Of a stretch of 36,950 nt of DNA, positions 17,024 to 25,718 are shown in pieces. The DNA comes from an uncultured Oscillospiraceae bacterium (lineage in GTDB: Bacteria > Bacillota > Clostridia > Oscillospirales > Oscillospiraceae). The translations under genes and the position numbers were made by a program. The notes under the pieces were generated by a model. That model searched no databases. It saw only the letters and a list, made by a program, of their open reading frames with translations, and was not told the origin of the DNA. Position 1 is the first letter of the stretch; the number at the start of each line of letters is the position of its first letter. The stretch covers positions 1-36,950 of the forward strand of contig CALWON010000018.1 of the NCBI GenBank assembly GCA_944383165.1, written 5' to 3'.

Positions 17024-17052
17024 TTGACAAATTTTCACCATTGTGGTATAGT
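17024..17052 (+). promoter_or_regulatory. SigA-type promoter of rubrerythrin
   Basis: Perfect TTGACA (17024-17029) directly after the cysS stop, a 17-bp spacer and TATAGT (17047-17052), about 58 bp before the rubrerythrin start. No PerR-type box was recognised. Confidence 0.85.
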
Positions 17053-17110
17053 GTAAACACCTTAGTGGGAATGATTCTTTTTAACAAAAGAAGGAAAGCG
17101 AGGAGTTACT

Positions 17111-17647
17111 ATGCCAGAATTAAAAGGAAGTAAGACCGAACAAAACCTTTGGACTGCGTTTGCAGGAGAATCTCAGGCACGCAATAAATACACCTATTTT
17201 GCATCCAAGGCAAAAAAGGATGGCTATGTACAAATCTCCAAAATTTTTGAGGAGACTGCTGCCAACGAAAAAGAACACGCTGAAATCTGGTTCAAGCTGC
17301 TGGGCGGCATTGGAACCACAGAGGAAAATCTGGCTTCTGCTGCCGCTGGTGAGAACTACGAGTGGACAGACATGTATGCCACTATGGCAAAAGAGGCAAA
17401 GGAGGAAGGCTTTGACCACATCGCTTTCCTGTTTTCTGAAGTTGCCAAAATTGAGAAGGAGCATGAGGAGCGTTACCGCAAACTCCTTGCCAATGTAGAG
17501 GGCGGTCTGGTATTCTCCCGTGATGGGGATATGATTTGGCAGTGCAGCAACTGCGGTCACATCCATGTGGGCAAAGCTGCCCCCGAGGTGTGCCCCGTCT
17601 GTGCTCATCCCAAGGACTACTTCCAGCTGAAGGCTGAAAATTATTAA
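17111..17647 (+). CDS. rbr: Rubrerythrin
   Basis: 178 residues. A ferritin-like four-helix domain supplies diiron ligands (E20 in [11 protein letters not shown]53/H56 in the first EKEH, and the second EKEHEERY). A C-terminal rubredoxin-type Fe(Cys)4 domain follows (CSNCGH and CPVCAHP). It is a cytoplasmic peroxidase that reduces hydrogen peroxide with electrons passed through the rubredoxin centre, typical of strict anaerobes. GAGGAG precedes the ATG. Monocistronic, with its own promoter and terminator. Confidence 0.95.
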   Translation: MPELKGSKTEQNLWTAFAGESQARNKYTYFASKAKKDGYVQISKIFEETAANEKEHAEIWFKLLGGIGTTEENLASAAAGENYEWTDMYATMAKEAKEEGFDHIAFLFSEVAKIEKEHEERYRKLLANVEGGLVFSRDGDMIWQCSNCGHIHVGKAAPEVCPVCAHPKDYFQLKAENY

Positions 17648-17663
17648 GCATTTCAAAACAGAC

Positions 17664-17702
17664 AAACTGCCAGATTGCCAGACGACAATCTGGCAGTTTT
17701 TT
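17664..17702 (+). terminator. Rubrerythrin terminator
   Basis: A perfect 14-bp stem (17664-17677 and 17686-17699), an 8-nt loop, then T residues. It starts 16 bp after the stop. Confidence 0.92.
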
Positions 17703-17765
17703 CAATGATTGTATGTGTGGCATAGACGAAACAGAGCCATCAAGTTTCTGTTTTTTGTTTTACTG

Positions 17766-17794
17766 TTGATTTTTTTCAAAAATTCCGGTATACT
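17766..17794 (+). promoter_or_regulatory. SigA-type promoter of the YitT-like gene
   Basis: TTGATT (17766-17771), a 17-bp spacer and TATACT (17789-17794), 33 bp before the GTG start. Confidence 0.8.
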
Positions 17795-17827
17795 GGTAAC
17801 AGAATCGTGTAAAAAGGAGTTGTTACT

Positions 17828-18451
17828 GTGTTTTCCCTGTTGACACCCAAGCGGTGTCTGATGGCATTTGGCGGCAGTACCATTTTGGCGTTTGGTCTAT
17901 ACAACATCCACGCACTGTCCGGCGTGACAGAAGGTGGTATTTTGGGTATGACCTTACTGCTGCACCACTGGTTCCACCTGTCCCCTGCCCTTTCTGGGCT
18001 AGTGATGAATGTTCTGTGCTATCTGATTGGCTGGAAGCTGTTGGGGAAGGAATTTATTGCCTACTCCATTGTGGCTGGTGGTGGATTTTCCCTGATGTAT
18101 GGAATATTTGAGCAGTTTCCACCCCTGTGGCCGGAGCTTGCCTCTCAACCTCTGTTGGCTGCCTTTCTGGGTGCCCTGTTTGTTGGAGTTGGTATTGGGC
18201 TTAGTGTACGGGCTGGCGGAGCACCGGGAGGCGACGATGCCCTTGCCATGAGTGTCTGTACCCTCACTGGCTGGAAGATTCAATGGGCATACCTTGCCAG
18301 TGATTTGATTGTGCTTGCCCTGTCTGCTACCTATATCAACTGGGAGCAGTTGGGCTGTTCCCTGCTGACTGTGATGTTGTCCGGGCAGTTGATTGGATTG
18401 GTGCAGAGGGTATATAGTACACCAATATATACAAGACAGAAGTCAAATTAA
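17828..18451 (+). CDS. YitT family membrane protein, short form
   Basis: 207 residues with about six hydrophobic segments and the YitT-family pattern: GGSTILAFGLYNIHALSGVTEGGILG near the start and the GLSVRAGGAPGGDDALAMS loop. Most YitT proteins carry a C-terminal DUF2179 domain, which is missing here. The transport or other role is not known. Start at GTG 17828, 8 nt after AAGGAG. Transcribed alone from its own promoter. Confidence 0.8.
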   Translation: MFSLLTPKRCLMAFGGSTILAFGLYNIHALSGVTEGGILGMTLLLHHWFHLSPALSGLVMNVLCYLIGWKLLGKEFIAYSIVAGGGFSLMYGIFEQFPPLWPELASQPLLAAFLGALFVGVGIGLSVRAGGAPGGDDALAMSVCTLTGWKIQWAYLASDLIVLALSATYINWEQLGCSLLTVMLSGQLIGLVQRVYSTPIYTRQKSN

Positions 18452-18773
18452 AGATAGATAAAAAACATCAAACCTTTTCTCTTTATATATTAGACATATA
18501 TCTTACCAAGATATAGATATAGTTTAACTTCTATTTGTTTGTATGTTTTTAATTATAAAATTCTAACTGAGATACTGTATCATATGGTTCATTCCTCTGT
18601 TGTTTGTCAGTTGACACCATGCCCATAACAGGATATACTAAGTTCAGATAATTGGAAAACATTTGAAATAAGTCGTAAGGAATAATCTTATGTAGATTGC
18701 GAACAAACACCTTATTAAAGTAAAAGGATTCTTTAACTAGTTGGAATGTTTTTCAAACAGAAAGGAATTTCCT
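18452..18773 (+). promoter_or_regulatory. AT-rich gap with radical SAM gene promoter
   Basis: 322 bp without a gene and clearly AT-richer than the surroundings. It holds a near-consensus promoter: TTGACA (18611-18616), a 17-bp spacer and TATACT (18634-18639). This implies a leader of about 130 nt before the radical SAM start at 18774. No riboswitch family was recognised in the leader. Confidence 0.75.
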
Positions 18774-20595
18774 ATGAAAGAATTAAATGTCTTACTTGTC
18801 ATGCCAAGAATTGTAAACAAAGTAGGTAGTGGCTATGTGTTCCCTTTGGGACTTCCCTACATTAGCTCATCTCTAAAGCAGGCTGGATTTCACATTTTTA
18901 CATACAATCTGAACCATCATGAAGGGGATGTTAGGGAATTACTAGAAAAACAGATCCAACTTCATAATATTAATGCTGTCTTTACTGGTGGCATGTCGTT
19001 CCAATACTATCCCATCTATGAACTGATTGAAGCTGTCAAAAGTATAAATGAAAATATTTTCACATTAGTCGGAGGTGGAATTATTACAAGTGACCCAAAG
19101 GTGGCTATGGATGCACTGGTATATGCAGATGTAGGTGTCATCGGTGAAGGTGAAATTACTGATGTAGAGGTTTGCAATGCGTTGCAATCTGGTCTGTCTT
19201 TGGAAGAAGTAAATGGACTTATCATTAAACAAGAAAATGGAGCCTACCACATCACAGCTCCACGCAAAGAAATAGAAGACTTAGATTCCATCCCCTGGCC
19301 AGACTATGATGGATTTGAGGTAGAAAAAAGTTTTGACCAATCACCTGGTCTGGCAACTCTTAACTTCAAAAGAACATTAACCATGCTAGGAAGTCGATCC
19401 TGTCCTTATCAATGTTCTTTTTGTTTTCATACGGTCGGTAAGAAATACAGACAGAGGAATTTAGACGATTTCTTTGCTGAATTGGCGTACAATATTGAAA
19501 AATATCAGATTGAGTATTTATTCCTTGCTGATGAACTATTTACTTATAGCAGCGATCGTGTAGAGGAATTTTGCAGGAGAATCAAGCCATATCATATCAA
19601 ATGGTGGGCACAATTTCGTGTAGATTTTTTAGATGAGTGGATGTTGGAGCTGGCAAAAGATTCCGGTTGTGTGTGTTGGTTTGGGACTAGAAAGTGCGGA
19701 CAATCAGGTTTTAAAAAGTATGGGAAAACACATCACCATTGAGCAGACGGATGCTACATTGAAAAAAATTAAAAAAGTTGGTATCTCAGTAGAAGGATCT
19801 TTTATCTTTGGAGATGAAGCTGAGACTTATGAAACTGCCAACAATACCCTTGCCTACTGGCTAGAAAACCGGGATTATCGCATCAATCTCAATACCATCA
19901 CTGTTTTCCCTGGCTGTCGACTTTACAAAAATGCAATTCTGAGAGGAATCATCAAGGACCCAGTTCAATATTTAAAAGATGGCTGCCCTCAACTGAATAT
20001 TACCAAGATGACCAACTTTGAATATGGAGATATTATCAAAAAAATCATGGAATATCCCCATATGGATTCTAAAAAATTAGAATCTTTTGAGTTGTTATCT
20101 GTAGATTACGAAAATATGAGTGTTTCTATCAAGGCAAAATGTTCTGTATGCCACACAGAGACAACATTCTCAGATGTTAAACTATTTACCATTGGAACAC
20201 TAGATTGTACCTGTTGTGGTCAACGATATTTTCGTGAGACACCGAAAGAAATTTTACAAGTAATAAACAAAAATTTGCAAAAACTGATAGATCAGGATCT
20301 AAAAATTGCAGTCTGGGGTGTGAACAGAATTATATTTGATTTGTTTGATTCTGTACCATGTCTATTGCACAAAAATATCTTTCCGATTGATTCATCTGAA
20401 GCAAAACAACAAATTAAACTAAATGGAAAATCCGTCTATCCACCCGCTGTGATTGAGCAAGAAAATCTTGATGCAATCATTATTCCAATTCCTGCTTATT
20501 TCAACACTATTTCTCTTCAAATTAAGTATCAATATCCCAATGTTAAGAAAGTGATTGATATTGGTGATATGATTCACGAAGACTATCAGCCATAA
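18774..20595 (+). pseudogene. B12-binding radical SAM protein, frameshifted
   Basis: The gene is split into two frames: 18774-19742 (322 residues, then a stop) and the +1 frame continuing to 20595. Together they would give about 607 residues. An N-terminal cobalamin-binding Rossmann region (LVMPRIVNK, GGGIITSDPK, VGVIGEGE) is followed by the radical SAM cluster CPYQCSFC (CxxxCxxC). After the break come GLESADNQVLKSMGK, a Cys-rich ribbon (CSVC...CTCCG) and a C-terminal Rossmann-like domain. The break is at a TG run, (TG)4 at 19668-19675. One more TG would restore SGCVCVGLGLESADN, the usual family sequence. Substrate unknown. The AT-rich composition suggests acquisition. Phase variation, true decay and assembly error are all possible. 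Confidence 0.85.
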
Positions 20596-20642
20596 ATTTT
20601 TTATTTTAGATCATTCATTGGATTGAAACTTTGTTATACTGT

Positions 20643-20668
20643 GGCAGCGGCGCAATGATGCCGCTGCC
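20643..20668 (+). terminator. GC-rich hairpin after the radical SAM gene
   Basis: A perfect 9-bp stem GGCAGCGGC / GCCGCTGCC (20643-20651, 20660-20668) with an 8-nt loop, followed directly by the A/T hairpin 20669-20703 of the repeat family. Position supports a terminator, though the T-tract is weak. Confidence 0.6.
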
Positions 20669-20962
20669 ATGTTTACTTTCTTTTGAAAAAAGAAAGTAAA
20701 CATAGAAAAGTTCAGGAGGTCTTTGAGGCAATATTTCCTTTGCTGACACTTTCAGCAACTTTTCTACCCACTTTCTTTTGAAAAAGACAGTGTGCAAAGA
20801 AAATTTTGTAGTAGCTCTTTAGGACTGTTTTCTTATTTGCTACTCCCTACCACTGAATTGCCCTTTGTTCTTGGATAGCTTAACGTTGTTCTCTCTGAAA
20901 ATCTTGGTGATGGCTACACCCAAAATTCTTTTTGCCTACTTTTTCTTTCAAGAAAAAAGTAT
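20669..20962. repeat. Dispersed hairpin repeat element, copy B
   Basis: A gap of about 410 bp between the radical SAM gene and yqfC holds no gene. It contains the same building blocks as the 7643-8475 block, in reverse orientation: a hairpin with TTTACTTTCTTTT arms (20669-20703), a CAAAGAAAATTTT block at 20796-20808, GTTGTTCTCTCTGAAAAT followed by TTGGTGATGGCTACACC (about 20884-20922), and a final CTTTTTGCCTACTTTTTCTT hairpin (to about 20962). Confidence 0.8.
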
Positions 20963-21009
20963 GGTTTCTCCTTCTGTATCATAGATATAGAGGGAAGGGG
21001 GATGATACC

Positions 21010-21285
21010 ATGCCACATGGAACACAGCGTCTTTTAGAAAAAACCGCACAGCTTCTGGATTTGCCAGCCGATGCAGTGGCTGGGGTACCAAAACTGGAGC
21101 TTCTGGGCAGACGGGAACTGAGAATGGAGCACCATAAAGGGATTCTGGCATATGGAGAACAGGAAATCCACATCAGTGGTGGCAGCTATGTGGTGAAGGT
21201 ATCAGGGGAACATCTGGAATTGAGAGCCATGACCGGCTTTGACCTGTTGATTACCGGTGAAATTTCCTGTGTGGAGCTGGCATAG
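21010..21285 (+). CDS. yqfC: Sporulation protein YqfC
   Basis: 91 residues (B. subtilis YqfC about 93) of the YabP/YqfC family. The beta-rich pattern PKLELLGRRELRMEHHKGIL, EIHISGGSYVVKVSGEHLEL and the closing G.DLLITGEI are characteristic. It is needed in sporulation under mother-cell control in B. subtilis; the exact role is unclear. The ATG at 21010 follows GAAGGGGG. It lies 2 bp ahead of yqfD, as in other spore formers. Confidence 0.88.
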   Translation: MPHGTQRLLEKTAQLLDLPADAVAGVPKLELLGRRELRMEHHKGILAYGEQEIHISGGSYVVKVSGEHLELRAMTGFDLLITGEISCVELA

Positions 21286-21287
21286 TT

Positions 21288-22520
21288 ATGGGAATGTTCA
21301 TGAATCAGGCTCGGGGTACTGTGGTACTGTGTATCACAGGAAAATTTCCTGAGCGTTTTTTAAATCTCTGTGCTCAGCATAGAATTGCCTACTGGGGTCT
21401 CAGCTGGGTGGGAGAACATACCATACGGCTGACCACTTTTGCCCAGAACAGGCGGCGTATGGAGCCACTGGCAGAACGGATTGACTGCACCATACAGGTG
21501 GAAGGCAGCAAGGGACTGCCAGAATTTTTAAGCCACTTCCGCAGACGGTACGCCTTTCTTATTGGGCTTGCCTGTTCCCTGTTTGCCGTGTGTGTGCTGT
21601 CCTCTTTTATTCTCACCATTGAGGTCACAGGAAACAGCACCGTTCCCACTTCAGAAATTCTGTGGGAACTGCGGCGGCAGGGGGTGCGGATTGGTGTATA
21701 TGGTCCCTCTCTGGACCGAAAAGTGATTGCCCAACAGGCATTAGTACATCTGGACACCCTCTCATGGATGTCCATTAACCTGTATGGAACCCGTCTGGAA
21801 GTGGTGGTGCGTGAGGCGGTGGAGCCGCCGGAATTGCTGGAAGATGAGGGCTTTTTCGACATTGTAGCAGAGGCAGATGGCATTATCACACAAATTGAAC
21901 CATTGCAGGGGGAAGCAGTGGTACAGGAGGGAGACACGGTAGCACAGGGGGATATGCTCATTTCTGGTACCATCACCATGGAACCGCCTCTTTACAGTGA
22001 CCTGCCCATACGCACTTATCAGACCCACGCCAGAGGTCGGGTGTATGCCAGAACATGGCGTACTGTCACTGCCGTCATTCCCACAGAGGCTTCTATCAAG
22101 GTGTATACTGGAGAAAAACACTCCAACTGGTCTCTGTCTCTACTGGGATTTCACATGGATTTTTTTCAAAAGAGTAGCATTTTCCCATCTGGGTATGATA
22201 AAATAACAAAGTCGTATCCTCTCACACTGCCTGACGGAACCACTCTGCCTGTGATGCTTGTGGCAGAGCAATTCCATGCCTACCAGTTGGAAACCGTCTC
22301 CATTCAGGTAGACGAGGCGCAGAATCTTTTAGAGGAACGACTATTGGAGCAGCTTCAAAAGACCATCGGCAGCGAAGGGCAGATTTTGAGTACAGGCTAT
22401 CGCAGCCGTGTGTGGAATGGGCTTTTGGAGGTGACTTTGACAGCGGAGTGCAGGGAAGAAATTGGCAAAGAAACTGTCGGCACTCCCATAGAATCCAATC
22501 CTTTACAACAGGGAGAATGA
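21288..22520 (+). CDS. yqfD: Sporulation membrane protein YqfD
   Basis: 410 residues of the YqfD family (PF06898). An N-terminal soluble region of about 85 residues, one transmembrane helix (about 88-108, FLIGLACSLFAVCVLSSFIL), then a large extracytoplasmic part. That part contains a VTGNSTVPTSEILWELRRQGV block (POTRA-like in appearance) and QGEAVVQEGDTVAQGDMLISG. It is required for normal sporulation in B. subtilis, with unknown mechanism. Start ATG 21288 has GGAG 11 nt upstream and follows the yqfC stop by 2 bp. Confidence 0.88.
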   Translation: MGMFMNQARGTVVLCITGKFPERFLNLCAQHRIAYWGLSWVGEHTIRLTTFAQNRRRMEPLAERIDCTIQVEGSKGLPEFLSHFRRRYAFLIGLACSLFAVCVLSSFILTIEVTGNSTVPTSEILWELRRQGVRIGVYGPSLDRKVIAQQALVHLDTLSWMSINLYGTRLEVVVREAVEPPELLEDEGFFDIVAEADGIITQIEPLQGEAVVQEGDTVAQGDMLISGTITMEPPLYSDLPIRTYQTHARGRVYARTWRTVTAVIPTEASIKVYTGEKHSNWSLSLLGFHMDFFQKSSIFPSGYDKITKSYPLTLPDGTTLPVMLVAEQFHAYQLETVSIQVDEAQNLLEERLLEQLQKTIGSEGQILSTGYRSRVWNGLLEVTLTAECREEIGKETVGTPIESNPLQQGE

Positions 22521-22526
22521 GACTAC

Positions 22527-23510
22527 ATGACAGAACAGAGCATCAGTTTAGAGCGATTAGAAGATACTATGAGTGTCTTTGGTTCCTTTGATGAAAATAT
22601 TCGTATGTTGGAACATGAACTGGGAGTATCGGTGGTGAGCCGTGATTCCCAGCTTAAAATCACAGGGGATGACCCAGAAGGTGTGATGCACGCCACCAAA
22701 GTGATTGAAAATCTCATGGCAATGGCTGCCAAAGGGGAACCCATCCACGAACAGAATGTGCGGTATGTATTGCAGTTGGTACGGGAGGGACGTGAGGACC
22801 AGATTCACCAACTGGCTGCGGATGTATTGTGCATCACCGCAAAGGGCAAACCCATCAAAGCCAAAACTTTGGGGCAGAAAAAATATATTGAAGCCATTCA
22901 AAACAATGTGATTACTCTGGGCATTGGTCCTGCCGGTACGGGTAAAACCTATCTGGCTGTGGCTGCTGCGGTGGCTGCCTTTCGGGAAAAGCAGATTAAC
23001 CGGATTATCCTCACCCGTCCAGCGGTGGAAGCCGGGGAACGGCTGGGATTTCTGCCCGGTGATTTACAGTCAAAGGTAGACCCCTATCTGCGTCCCCTGT
23101 ATGATGCCCTCTTTGATATGCTGGGGGCAGAGACTTACCAGAAATATCTGGAGCGTGGCAACATTGAAGTGGCTCCCCTTGCCTATATGAGAGGTCGCAC
23201 ACTGGATGACAGCTTTATTATTTTGGATGAGGCGCAGAACACCAGTCGGGAACAGATGAAAATGTTTTTGACCCGTCTGGGCTTTGGCTCCAAAATTGTC
23301 ATCACCGGTGATATTACCCAAATTGACCTGCCAGCCGATAAAGTATCTGGCTTGCGTGAGGCAATGCGGGTACTGAAAGGGGTGGACGACATTGCCATTA
23401 TGCGTTTGACCGAAAGCGATGTTGTCCGCCATGCACTGGTACAGCGGATTATCAAAGCCTACGAACTGGACGAGGAGCGCAAAAACCCCTTGAAAAAGGA
23501 GCGCAGATAA
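22527..23510 (+). CDS. phoH: PhoH family ATPase / RNA helicase-like protein
   Basis: 327 residues. A KH-like N-terminal segment (LGVSVVSRDSQLKITGD), then the P-loop domain with Walker A GPAGTGKT (134-141) and Walker B FIILDEAQN. PhoH proteins are linked to RNA metabolism and commonly neighbour ybeY, as here. GGAGA precedes the ATG; 6 bp after yqfD. In B. subtilis yqfF (a c-di-AMP phosphodiesterase) lies between phoH and ybeY; here it is absent. Confidence 0.92.
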   Translation: MTEQSISLERLEDTMSVFGSFDENIRMLEHELGVSVVSRDSQLKITGDDPEGVMHATKVIENLMAMAAKGEPIHEQNVRYVLQLVREGREDQIHQLAADVLCITAKGKPIKAKTLGQKKYIEAIQNNVITLGIGPAGTGKTYLAVAAAVAAFREKQINRIILTRPAVEAGERLGFLPGDLQSKVDPYLRPLYDALFDMLGAETYQKYLERGNIEVAPLAYMRGRTLDDSFIILDEAQNTSREQMKMFLTRLGFGSKIVITGDITQIDLPADKVSGLREAMRVLKGVDDIAIMRLTESDVVRHALVQRIIKAYELDEERKNPLKKERR

Positions 23511-23511
23511 G

Positions 23512-24003
23512 ATGGAACACAACATTTTATTTGAAACCGAAGTGGATTGCCCAGCAGACACACAGGAACTGCTGACCAAAACCATTATGGCTGCACTGGA
23601 TGCAGAAGGTGTGGAGGTCCCCTGTGAACTGAATGTACTGCTGACCGATGATGCAGGGATTCATCAAATCAACTTGGAAATGCGGGAAGTGGACCGCCCC
23701 ACCGATGTGCTGTCCTTCCCCATGTTTGACCTGACACCGGGGGAACACCCTACCGAGGAGGACACAGACCCAGACACCGACTTGGTGCCTTTGGGAGATA
23801 TGTGTCTCTCATTGGAACGGGCACAGGCACAGGCGCAGGAGTATGGGCACAGTGTACAGAGGGAACTCTGTTACCTGACTGTTCACTCCGTGCTCCATCT
23901 GCTGGGCTATGACCACATGGACGAAGGACCCATGAAAGCCCAGATGAGAGAACGGGAAGAAGCCATTCTGGCAGAACTGGGCATTACAAGAGAAGAAACG
24001 TAG
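23512..24003 (+). CDS. ybeY: Endoribonuclease YbeY
   Basis: 163 residues. The metal-binding motif HxxxHxxGxxH is complete at H125, H129 and H135 (VHSVLHLLGYDHMD), with the RPTDVLSFPMFD strand typical of the family. YbeY works in 16S rRNA maturation and ribosome quality control. Its ATG lies 1 bp after the phoH stop. An acidic insert (EEDTDPDTD, 82-90) lies before the LGDMCLSLERA strand. Confidence 0.94.
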   Translation: MEHNILFETEVDCPADTQELLTKTIMAALDAEGVEVPCELNVLLTDDAGIHQINLEMREVDRPTDVLSFPMFDLTPGEHPTEEDTDPDTDLVPLGDMCLSLERAQAQAQEYGHSVQRELCYLTVHSVLHLLGYDHMDEGPMKAQMREREEAILAELGITREET

Positions 24004-24016
24004 AGAGGACAGACTT

Positions 24017-24913
24017 ATGATTCAAAAATCCGGTATTATTACCATCTGTGGACGCCCCAATGTGGGAAAATCCACCCTGACCAATGCACTGGTGGGAGAA
24101 AAGGTTGCCATTGTCACCAATAAACCACAGACCACTCGAAACCGTATCTGTGCCATTCTGAACCGTGGGGAGAGCCAGTTTATTTTTATGGACACCCCCG
24201 GTTTACACAAGGCACGCACCCGACTGGGAGACTACATGGTGAATGTGGTCAAAGAGAGTGTATCCGATGTGGACGGCATTCTGTTGCTGGTAGAGCCAAT
24301 CCCCAACATTGGCGCACCAGAACAGGAGCTGATTGACCGTATCAAGCAGTTACACTGCCCTGCTGTACTGGTGATTAACAAGGTAGACACCTTGGAGAAA
24401 AAAGAGGCATTGCTGGAAGTCATTGAAACCTACAACAATGCCCATCACTTTGATGCAGTTGTACCCATCTCTGCCAAAAAGAAAGAGGGCATTGAGGAAC
24501 TGTTGACCATTTTGGATGGCTACCTGCCCAAAGGTCCACAGTTGTTCCCAGAAGACATGGTATCAGACCAACCAGAGCGGCAGATGATGGCAGAAATTTT
24601 GCGTGAAAAACTGCTGCTGTGTCTGGACAAGGAAATTCCCCATGGCACTGCGGTGGAAATTACCAAATTCTCTGAGCGTGATGACGAAGTCATCGAAGTG
24701 GATGCCACCATCTACTGTGAGAAGAACAGCCACAAAGGGATTATCATCGGCAAAGGTGGGGCAATGCTGAAAAAAATTTCCTCTCTTGCCCGTGTGGACA
24801 TGGAACGCTTTATGGGGACCAAGGTATTTTTGCAGACTTGGGTGAAAGTGAAAGAAAACTGGCGTGACAATGTAAATCTAATTCAAAACTTTGGATATCG
24901 ACAGGATCATTAA
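24017..24913 (+). CDS. era: GTPase Era
   Basis: 298 residues. G1 GRPNVGKS (12-19), the switch KPQTTRN, G3 DTPG (59-62), G4 NKVD (121-124), G5 SAKKKEG, and a C-terminal KH domain with IIIGKGGAMLKKI. Era binds the 3' end of 16S rRNA and aids 30S assembly. AGAGGA precedes the ATG. The dgkA and cdd genes that sit before era in B. subtilis are missing here. Confidence 0.96.
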   Translation: MIQKSGIITICGRPNVGKSTLTNALVGEKVAIVTNKPQTTRNRICAILNRGESQFIFMDTPGLHKARTRLGDYMVNVVKESVSDVDGILLLVEPIPNIGAPEQELIDRIKQLHCPAVLVINKVDTLEKKEALLEVIETYNNAHHFDAVVPISAKKKEGIEELLTILDGYLPKGPQLFPEDMVSDQPERQMMAEILREKLLLCLDKEIPHGTAVEITKFSERDDEVIEVDATIYCEKNSHKGIIIGKGGAMLKKISSLARVDMERFMGTKVFLQTWVKVKENWRDNVNLIQNFGYRQDH

Positions 24914-24955
24914 GCCAAAAATGTGCCGTTTACGGAAAAAGGGAGACCCTATGCT

Positions 24956-25444
24956 GTGAAAAAATTGATCAAAAACCACCTTTCCACCTGTATCATAGCT
25001 GGTATCTGTATCCTGATTGGTCTCTGGTTTCTATTGTCCGGTTGGCGTCTGTGTGTGATTCAGTCAGGCTCTATGGAGCCGACCATCCCCACATACAGCA
25101 TCTGTCTGGTGACCACTCAAGTGGGCTATGATGACCTGTCCACAGGGGATATTGTAGTTTATCGCCGTCCATCAGATGAAAAACTGATTGTCCACCGTGT
25201 TGTGGAATTGACAGATACAGGAGCCATTACCAAAGGGGATGCAAATCAAATCGATGATGGTATCAGTGTGACTTCAGACACGCTCTATGCTAGATATGTT
25301 GCCCATATTCCCTTTGGGGGACGTATCATCAATGCCATTCGCACCCCAGCAGGCTATACCATAATCGCTGCTCTGATTGGGATTCTCTTGATTTATGATG
25401 CAGTAGAGAACAGGCGTTGGAAGAACACGGAACATGGTCAGTAA
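24956..25444 (+). CDS. SipW/Sec11-type signal peptidase I
   Basis: 162 residues. One transmembrane helix at each end (about 8-30 and 135-155) around an extracytoplasmic peptidase domain. The catalytic Ser is S39 in SGSMEPT. The second catalytic residue is a His (H80 in KLIVHRVV) rather than Lys, which places it in the ER-type (Ser-His) class. The TKGDANQIDD motif with its Asp residues is present. In Bacillus the SipW class processes matrix or spore-associated proteins; the substrates here are unknown. GTG 24956 with GGGA upstream is preferred to the in-frame GTG at 24923, which lacks an RBS and lies 9 bp after era. Its place between era and yqzL is unusual. Confidence 0.85.
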   Translation: MKKLIKNHLSTCIIAGICILIGLWFLLSGWRLCVIQSGSMEPTIPTYSICLVTTQVGYDDLSTGDIVVYRRPSDEKLIVHRVVELTDTGAITKGDANQIDDGISVTSDTLYARYVAHIPFGGRIINAIRTPAGYTIIAALIGILLIYDAVENRRWKNTEHGQ

Positions 25445-25532
25445 ATGGAAACCGATTTGTACACACCACAAAAATTTCCACACATACTCTCCCCTCTTGT
25501 TGATAAAATAAGAGAGAAGGGAGTTGTGTGTC

Positions 25533-25685
25533 ATGCAGGAAGCAGAGGCATGGAAACTGTTTTTTGAGACGGGACTGCCTCAGGCCTATCTGATGGCAAA
25601 GGTGCAGCAGAAACCCCACCAGCCACCACCTGAGCAGACACCCCCCATTCAACAGGGCAAAACCCAACAAAGCCCACTCTGTTAG
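25533..25685 (+). CDS. yqzL: YqzL-like small protein
   Basis: 50 residues. The N-terminal half (AWKLFFETGLPQAYLMAK) matches what I know of the YqzL family, small proteins encoded between era and recO in Bacillota. The C-terminal half is a Pro/Gln-rich tail. Function unknown. AAGGGAG lies about 9 nt ahead of the ATG. The stop codon falls in the loop of a terminator hairpin just before recO. Confidence 0.82.
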   Translation: MQEAEAWKLFFETGLPQAYLMAKVQQKPHQPPPEQTPPIQQGKTQQSPLC

Positions 25686-25700
25686 GGAGTGGGCTGTTTT
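25671..25700 (+). terminator. Attenuator-like terminator overlapping the yqzL stop
   Basis: A perfect 9-bp stem AGCCCACTC / GAGTGGGCT (25671-25679, 25687-25695), a 7-nt loop holding the yqzL TAG, and then GTTTTT. A ribosome finishing yqzL would cover the hairpin, so read-through into recO might depend on yqzL translation. Confidence 0.8.
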
Positions 25701-25718
25701 TACATGGAGAGATGGTAC

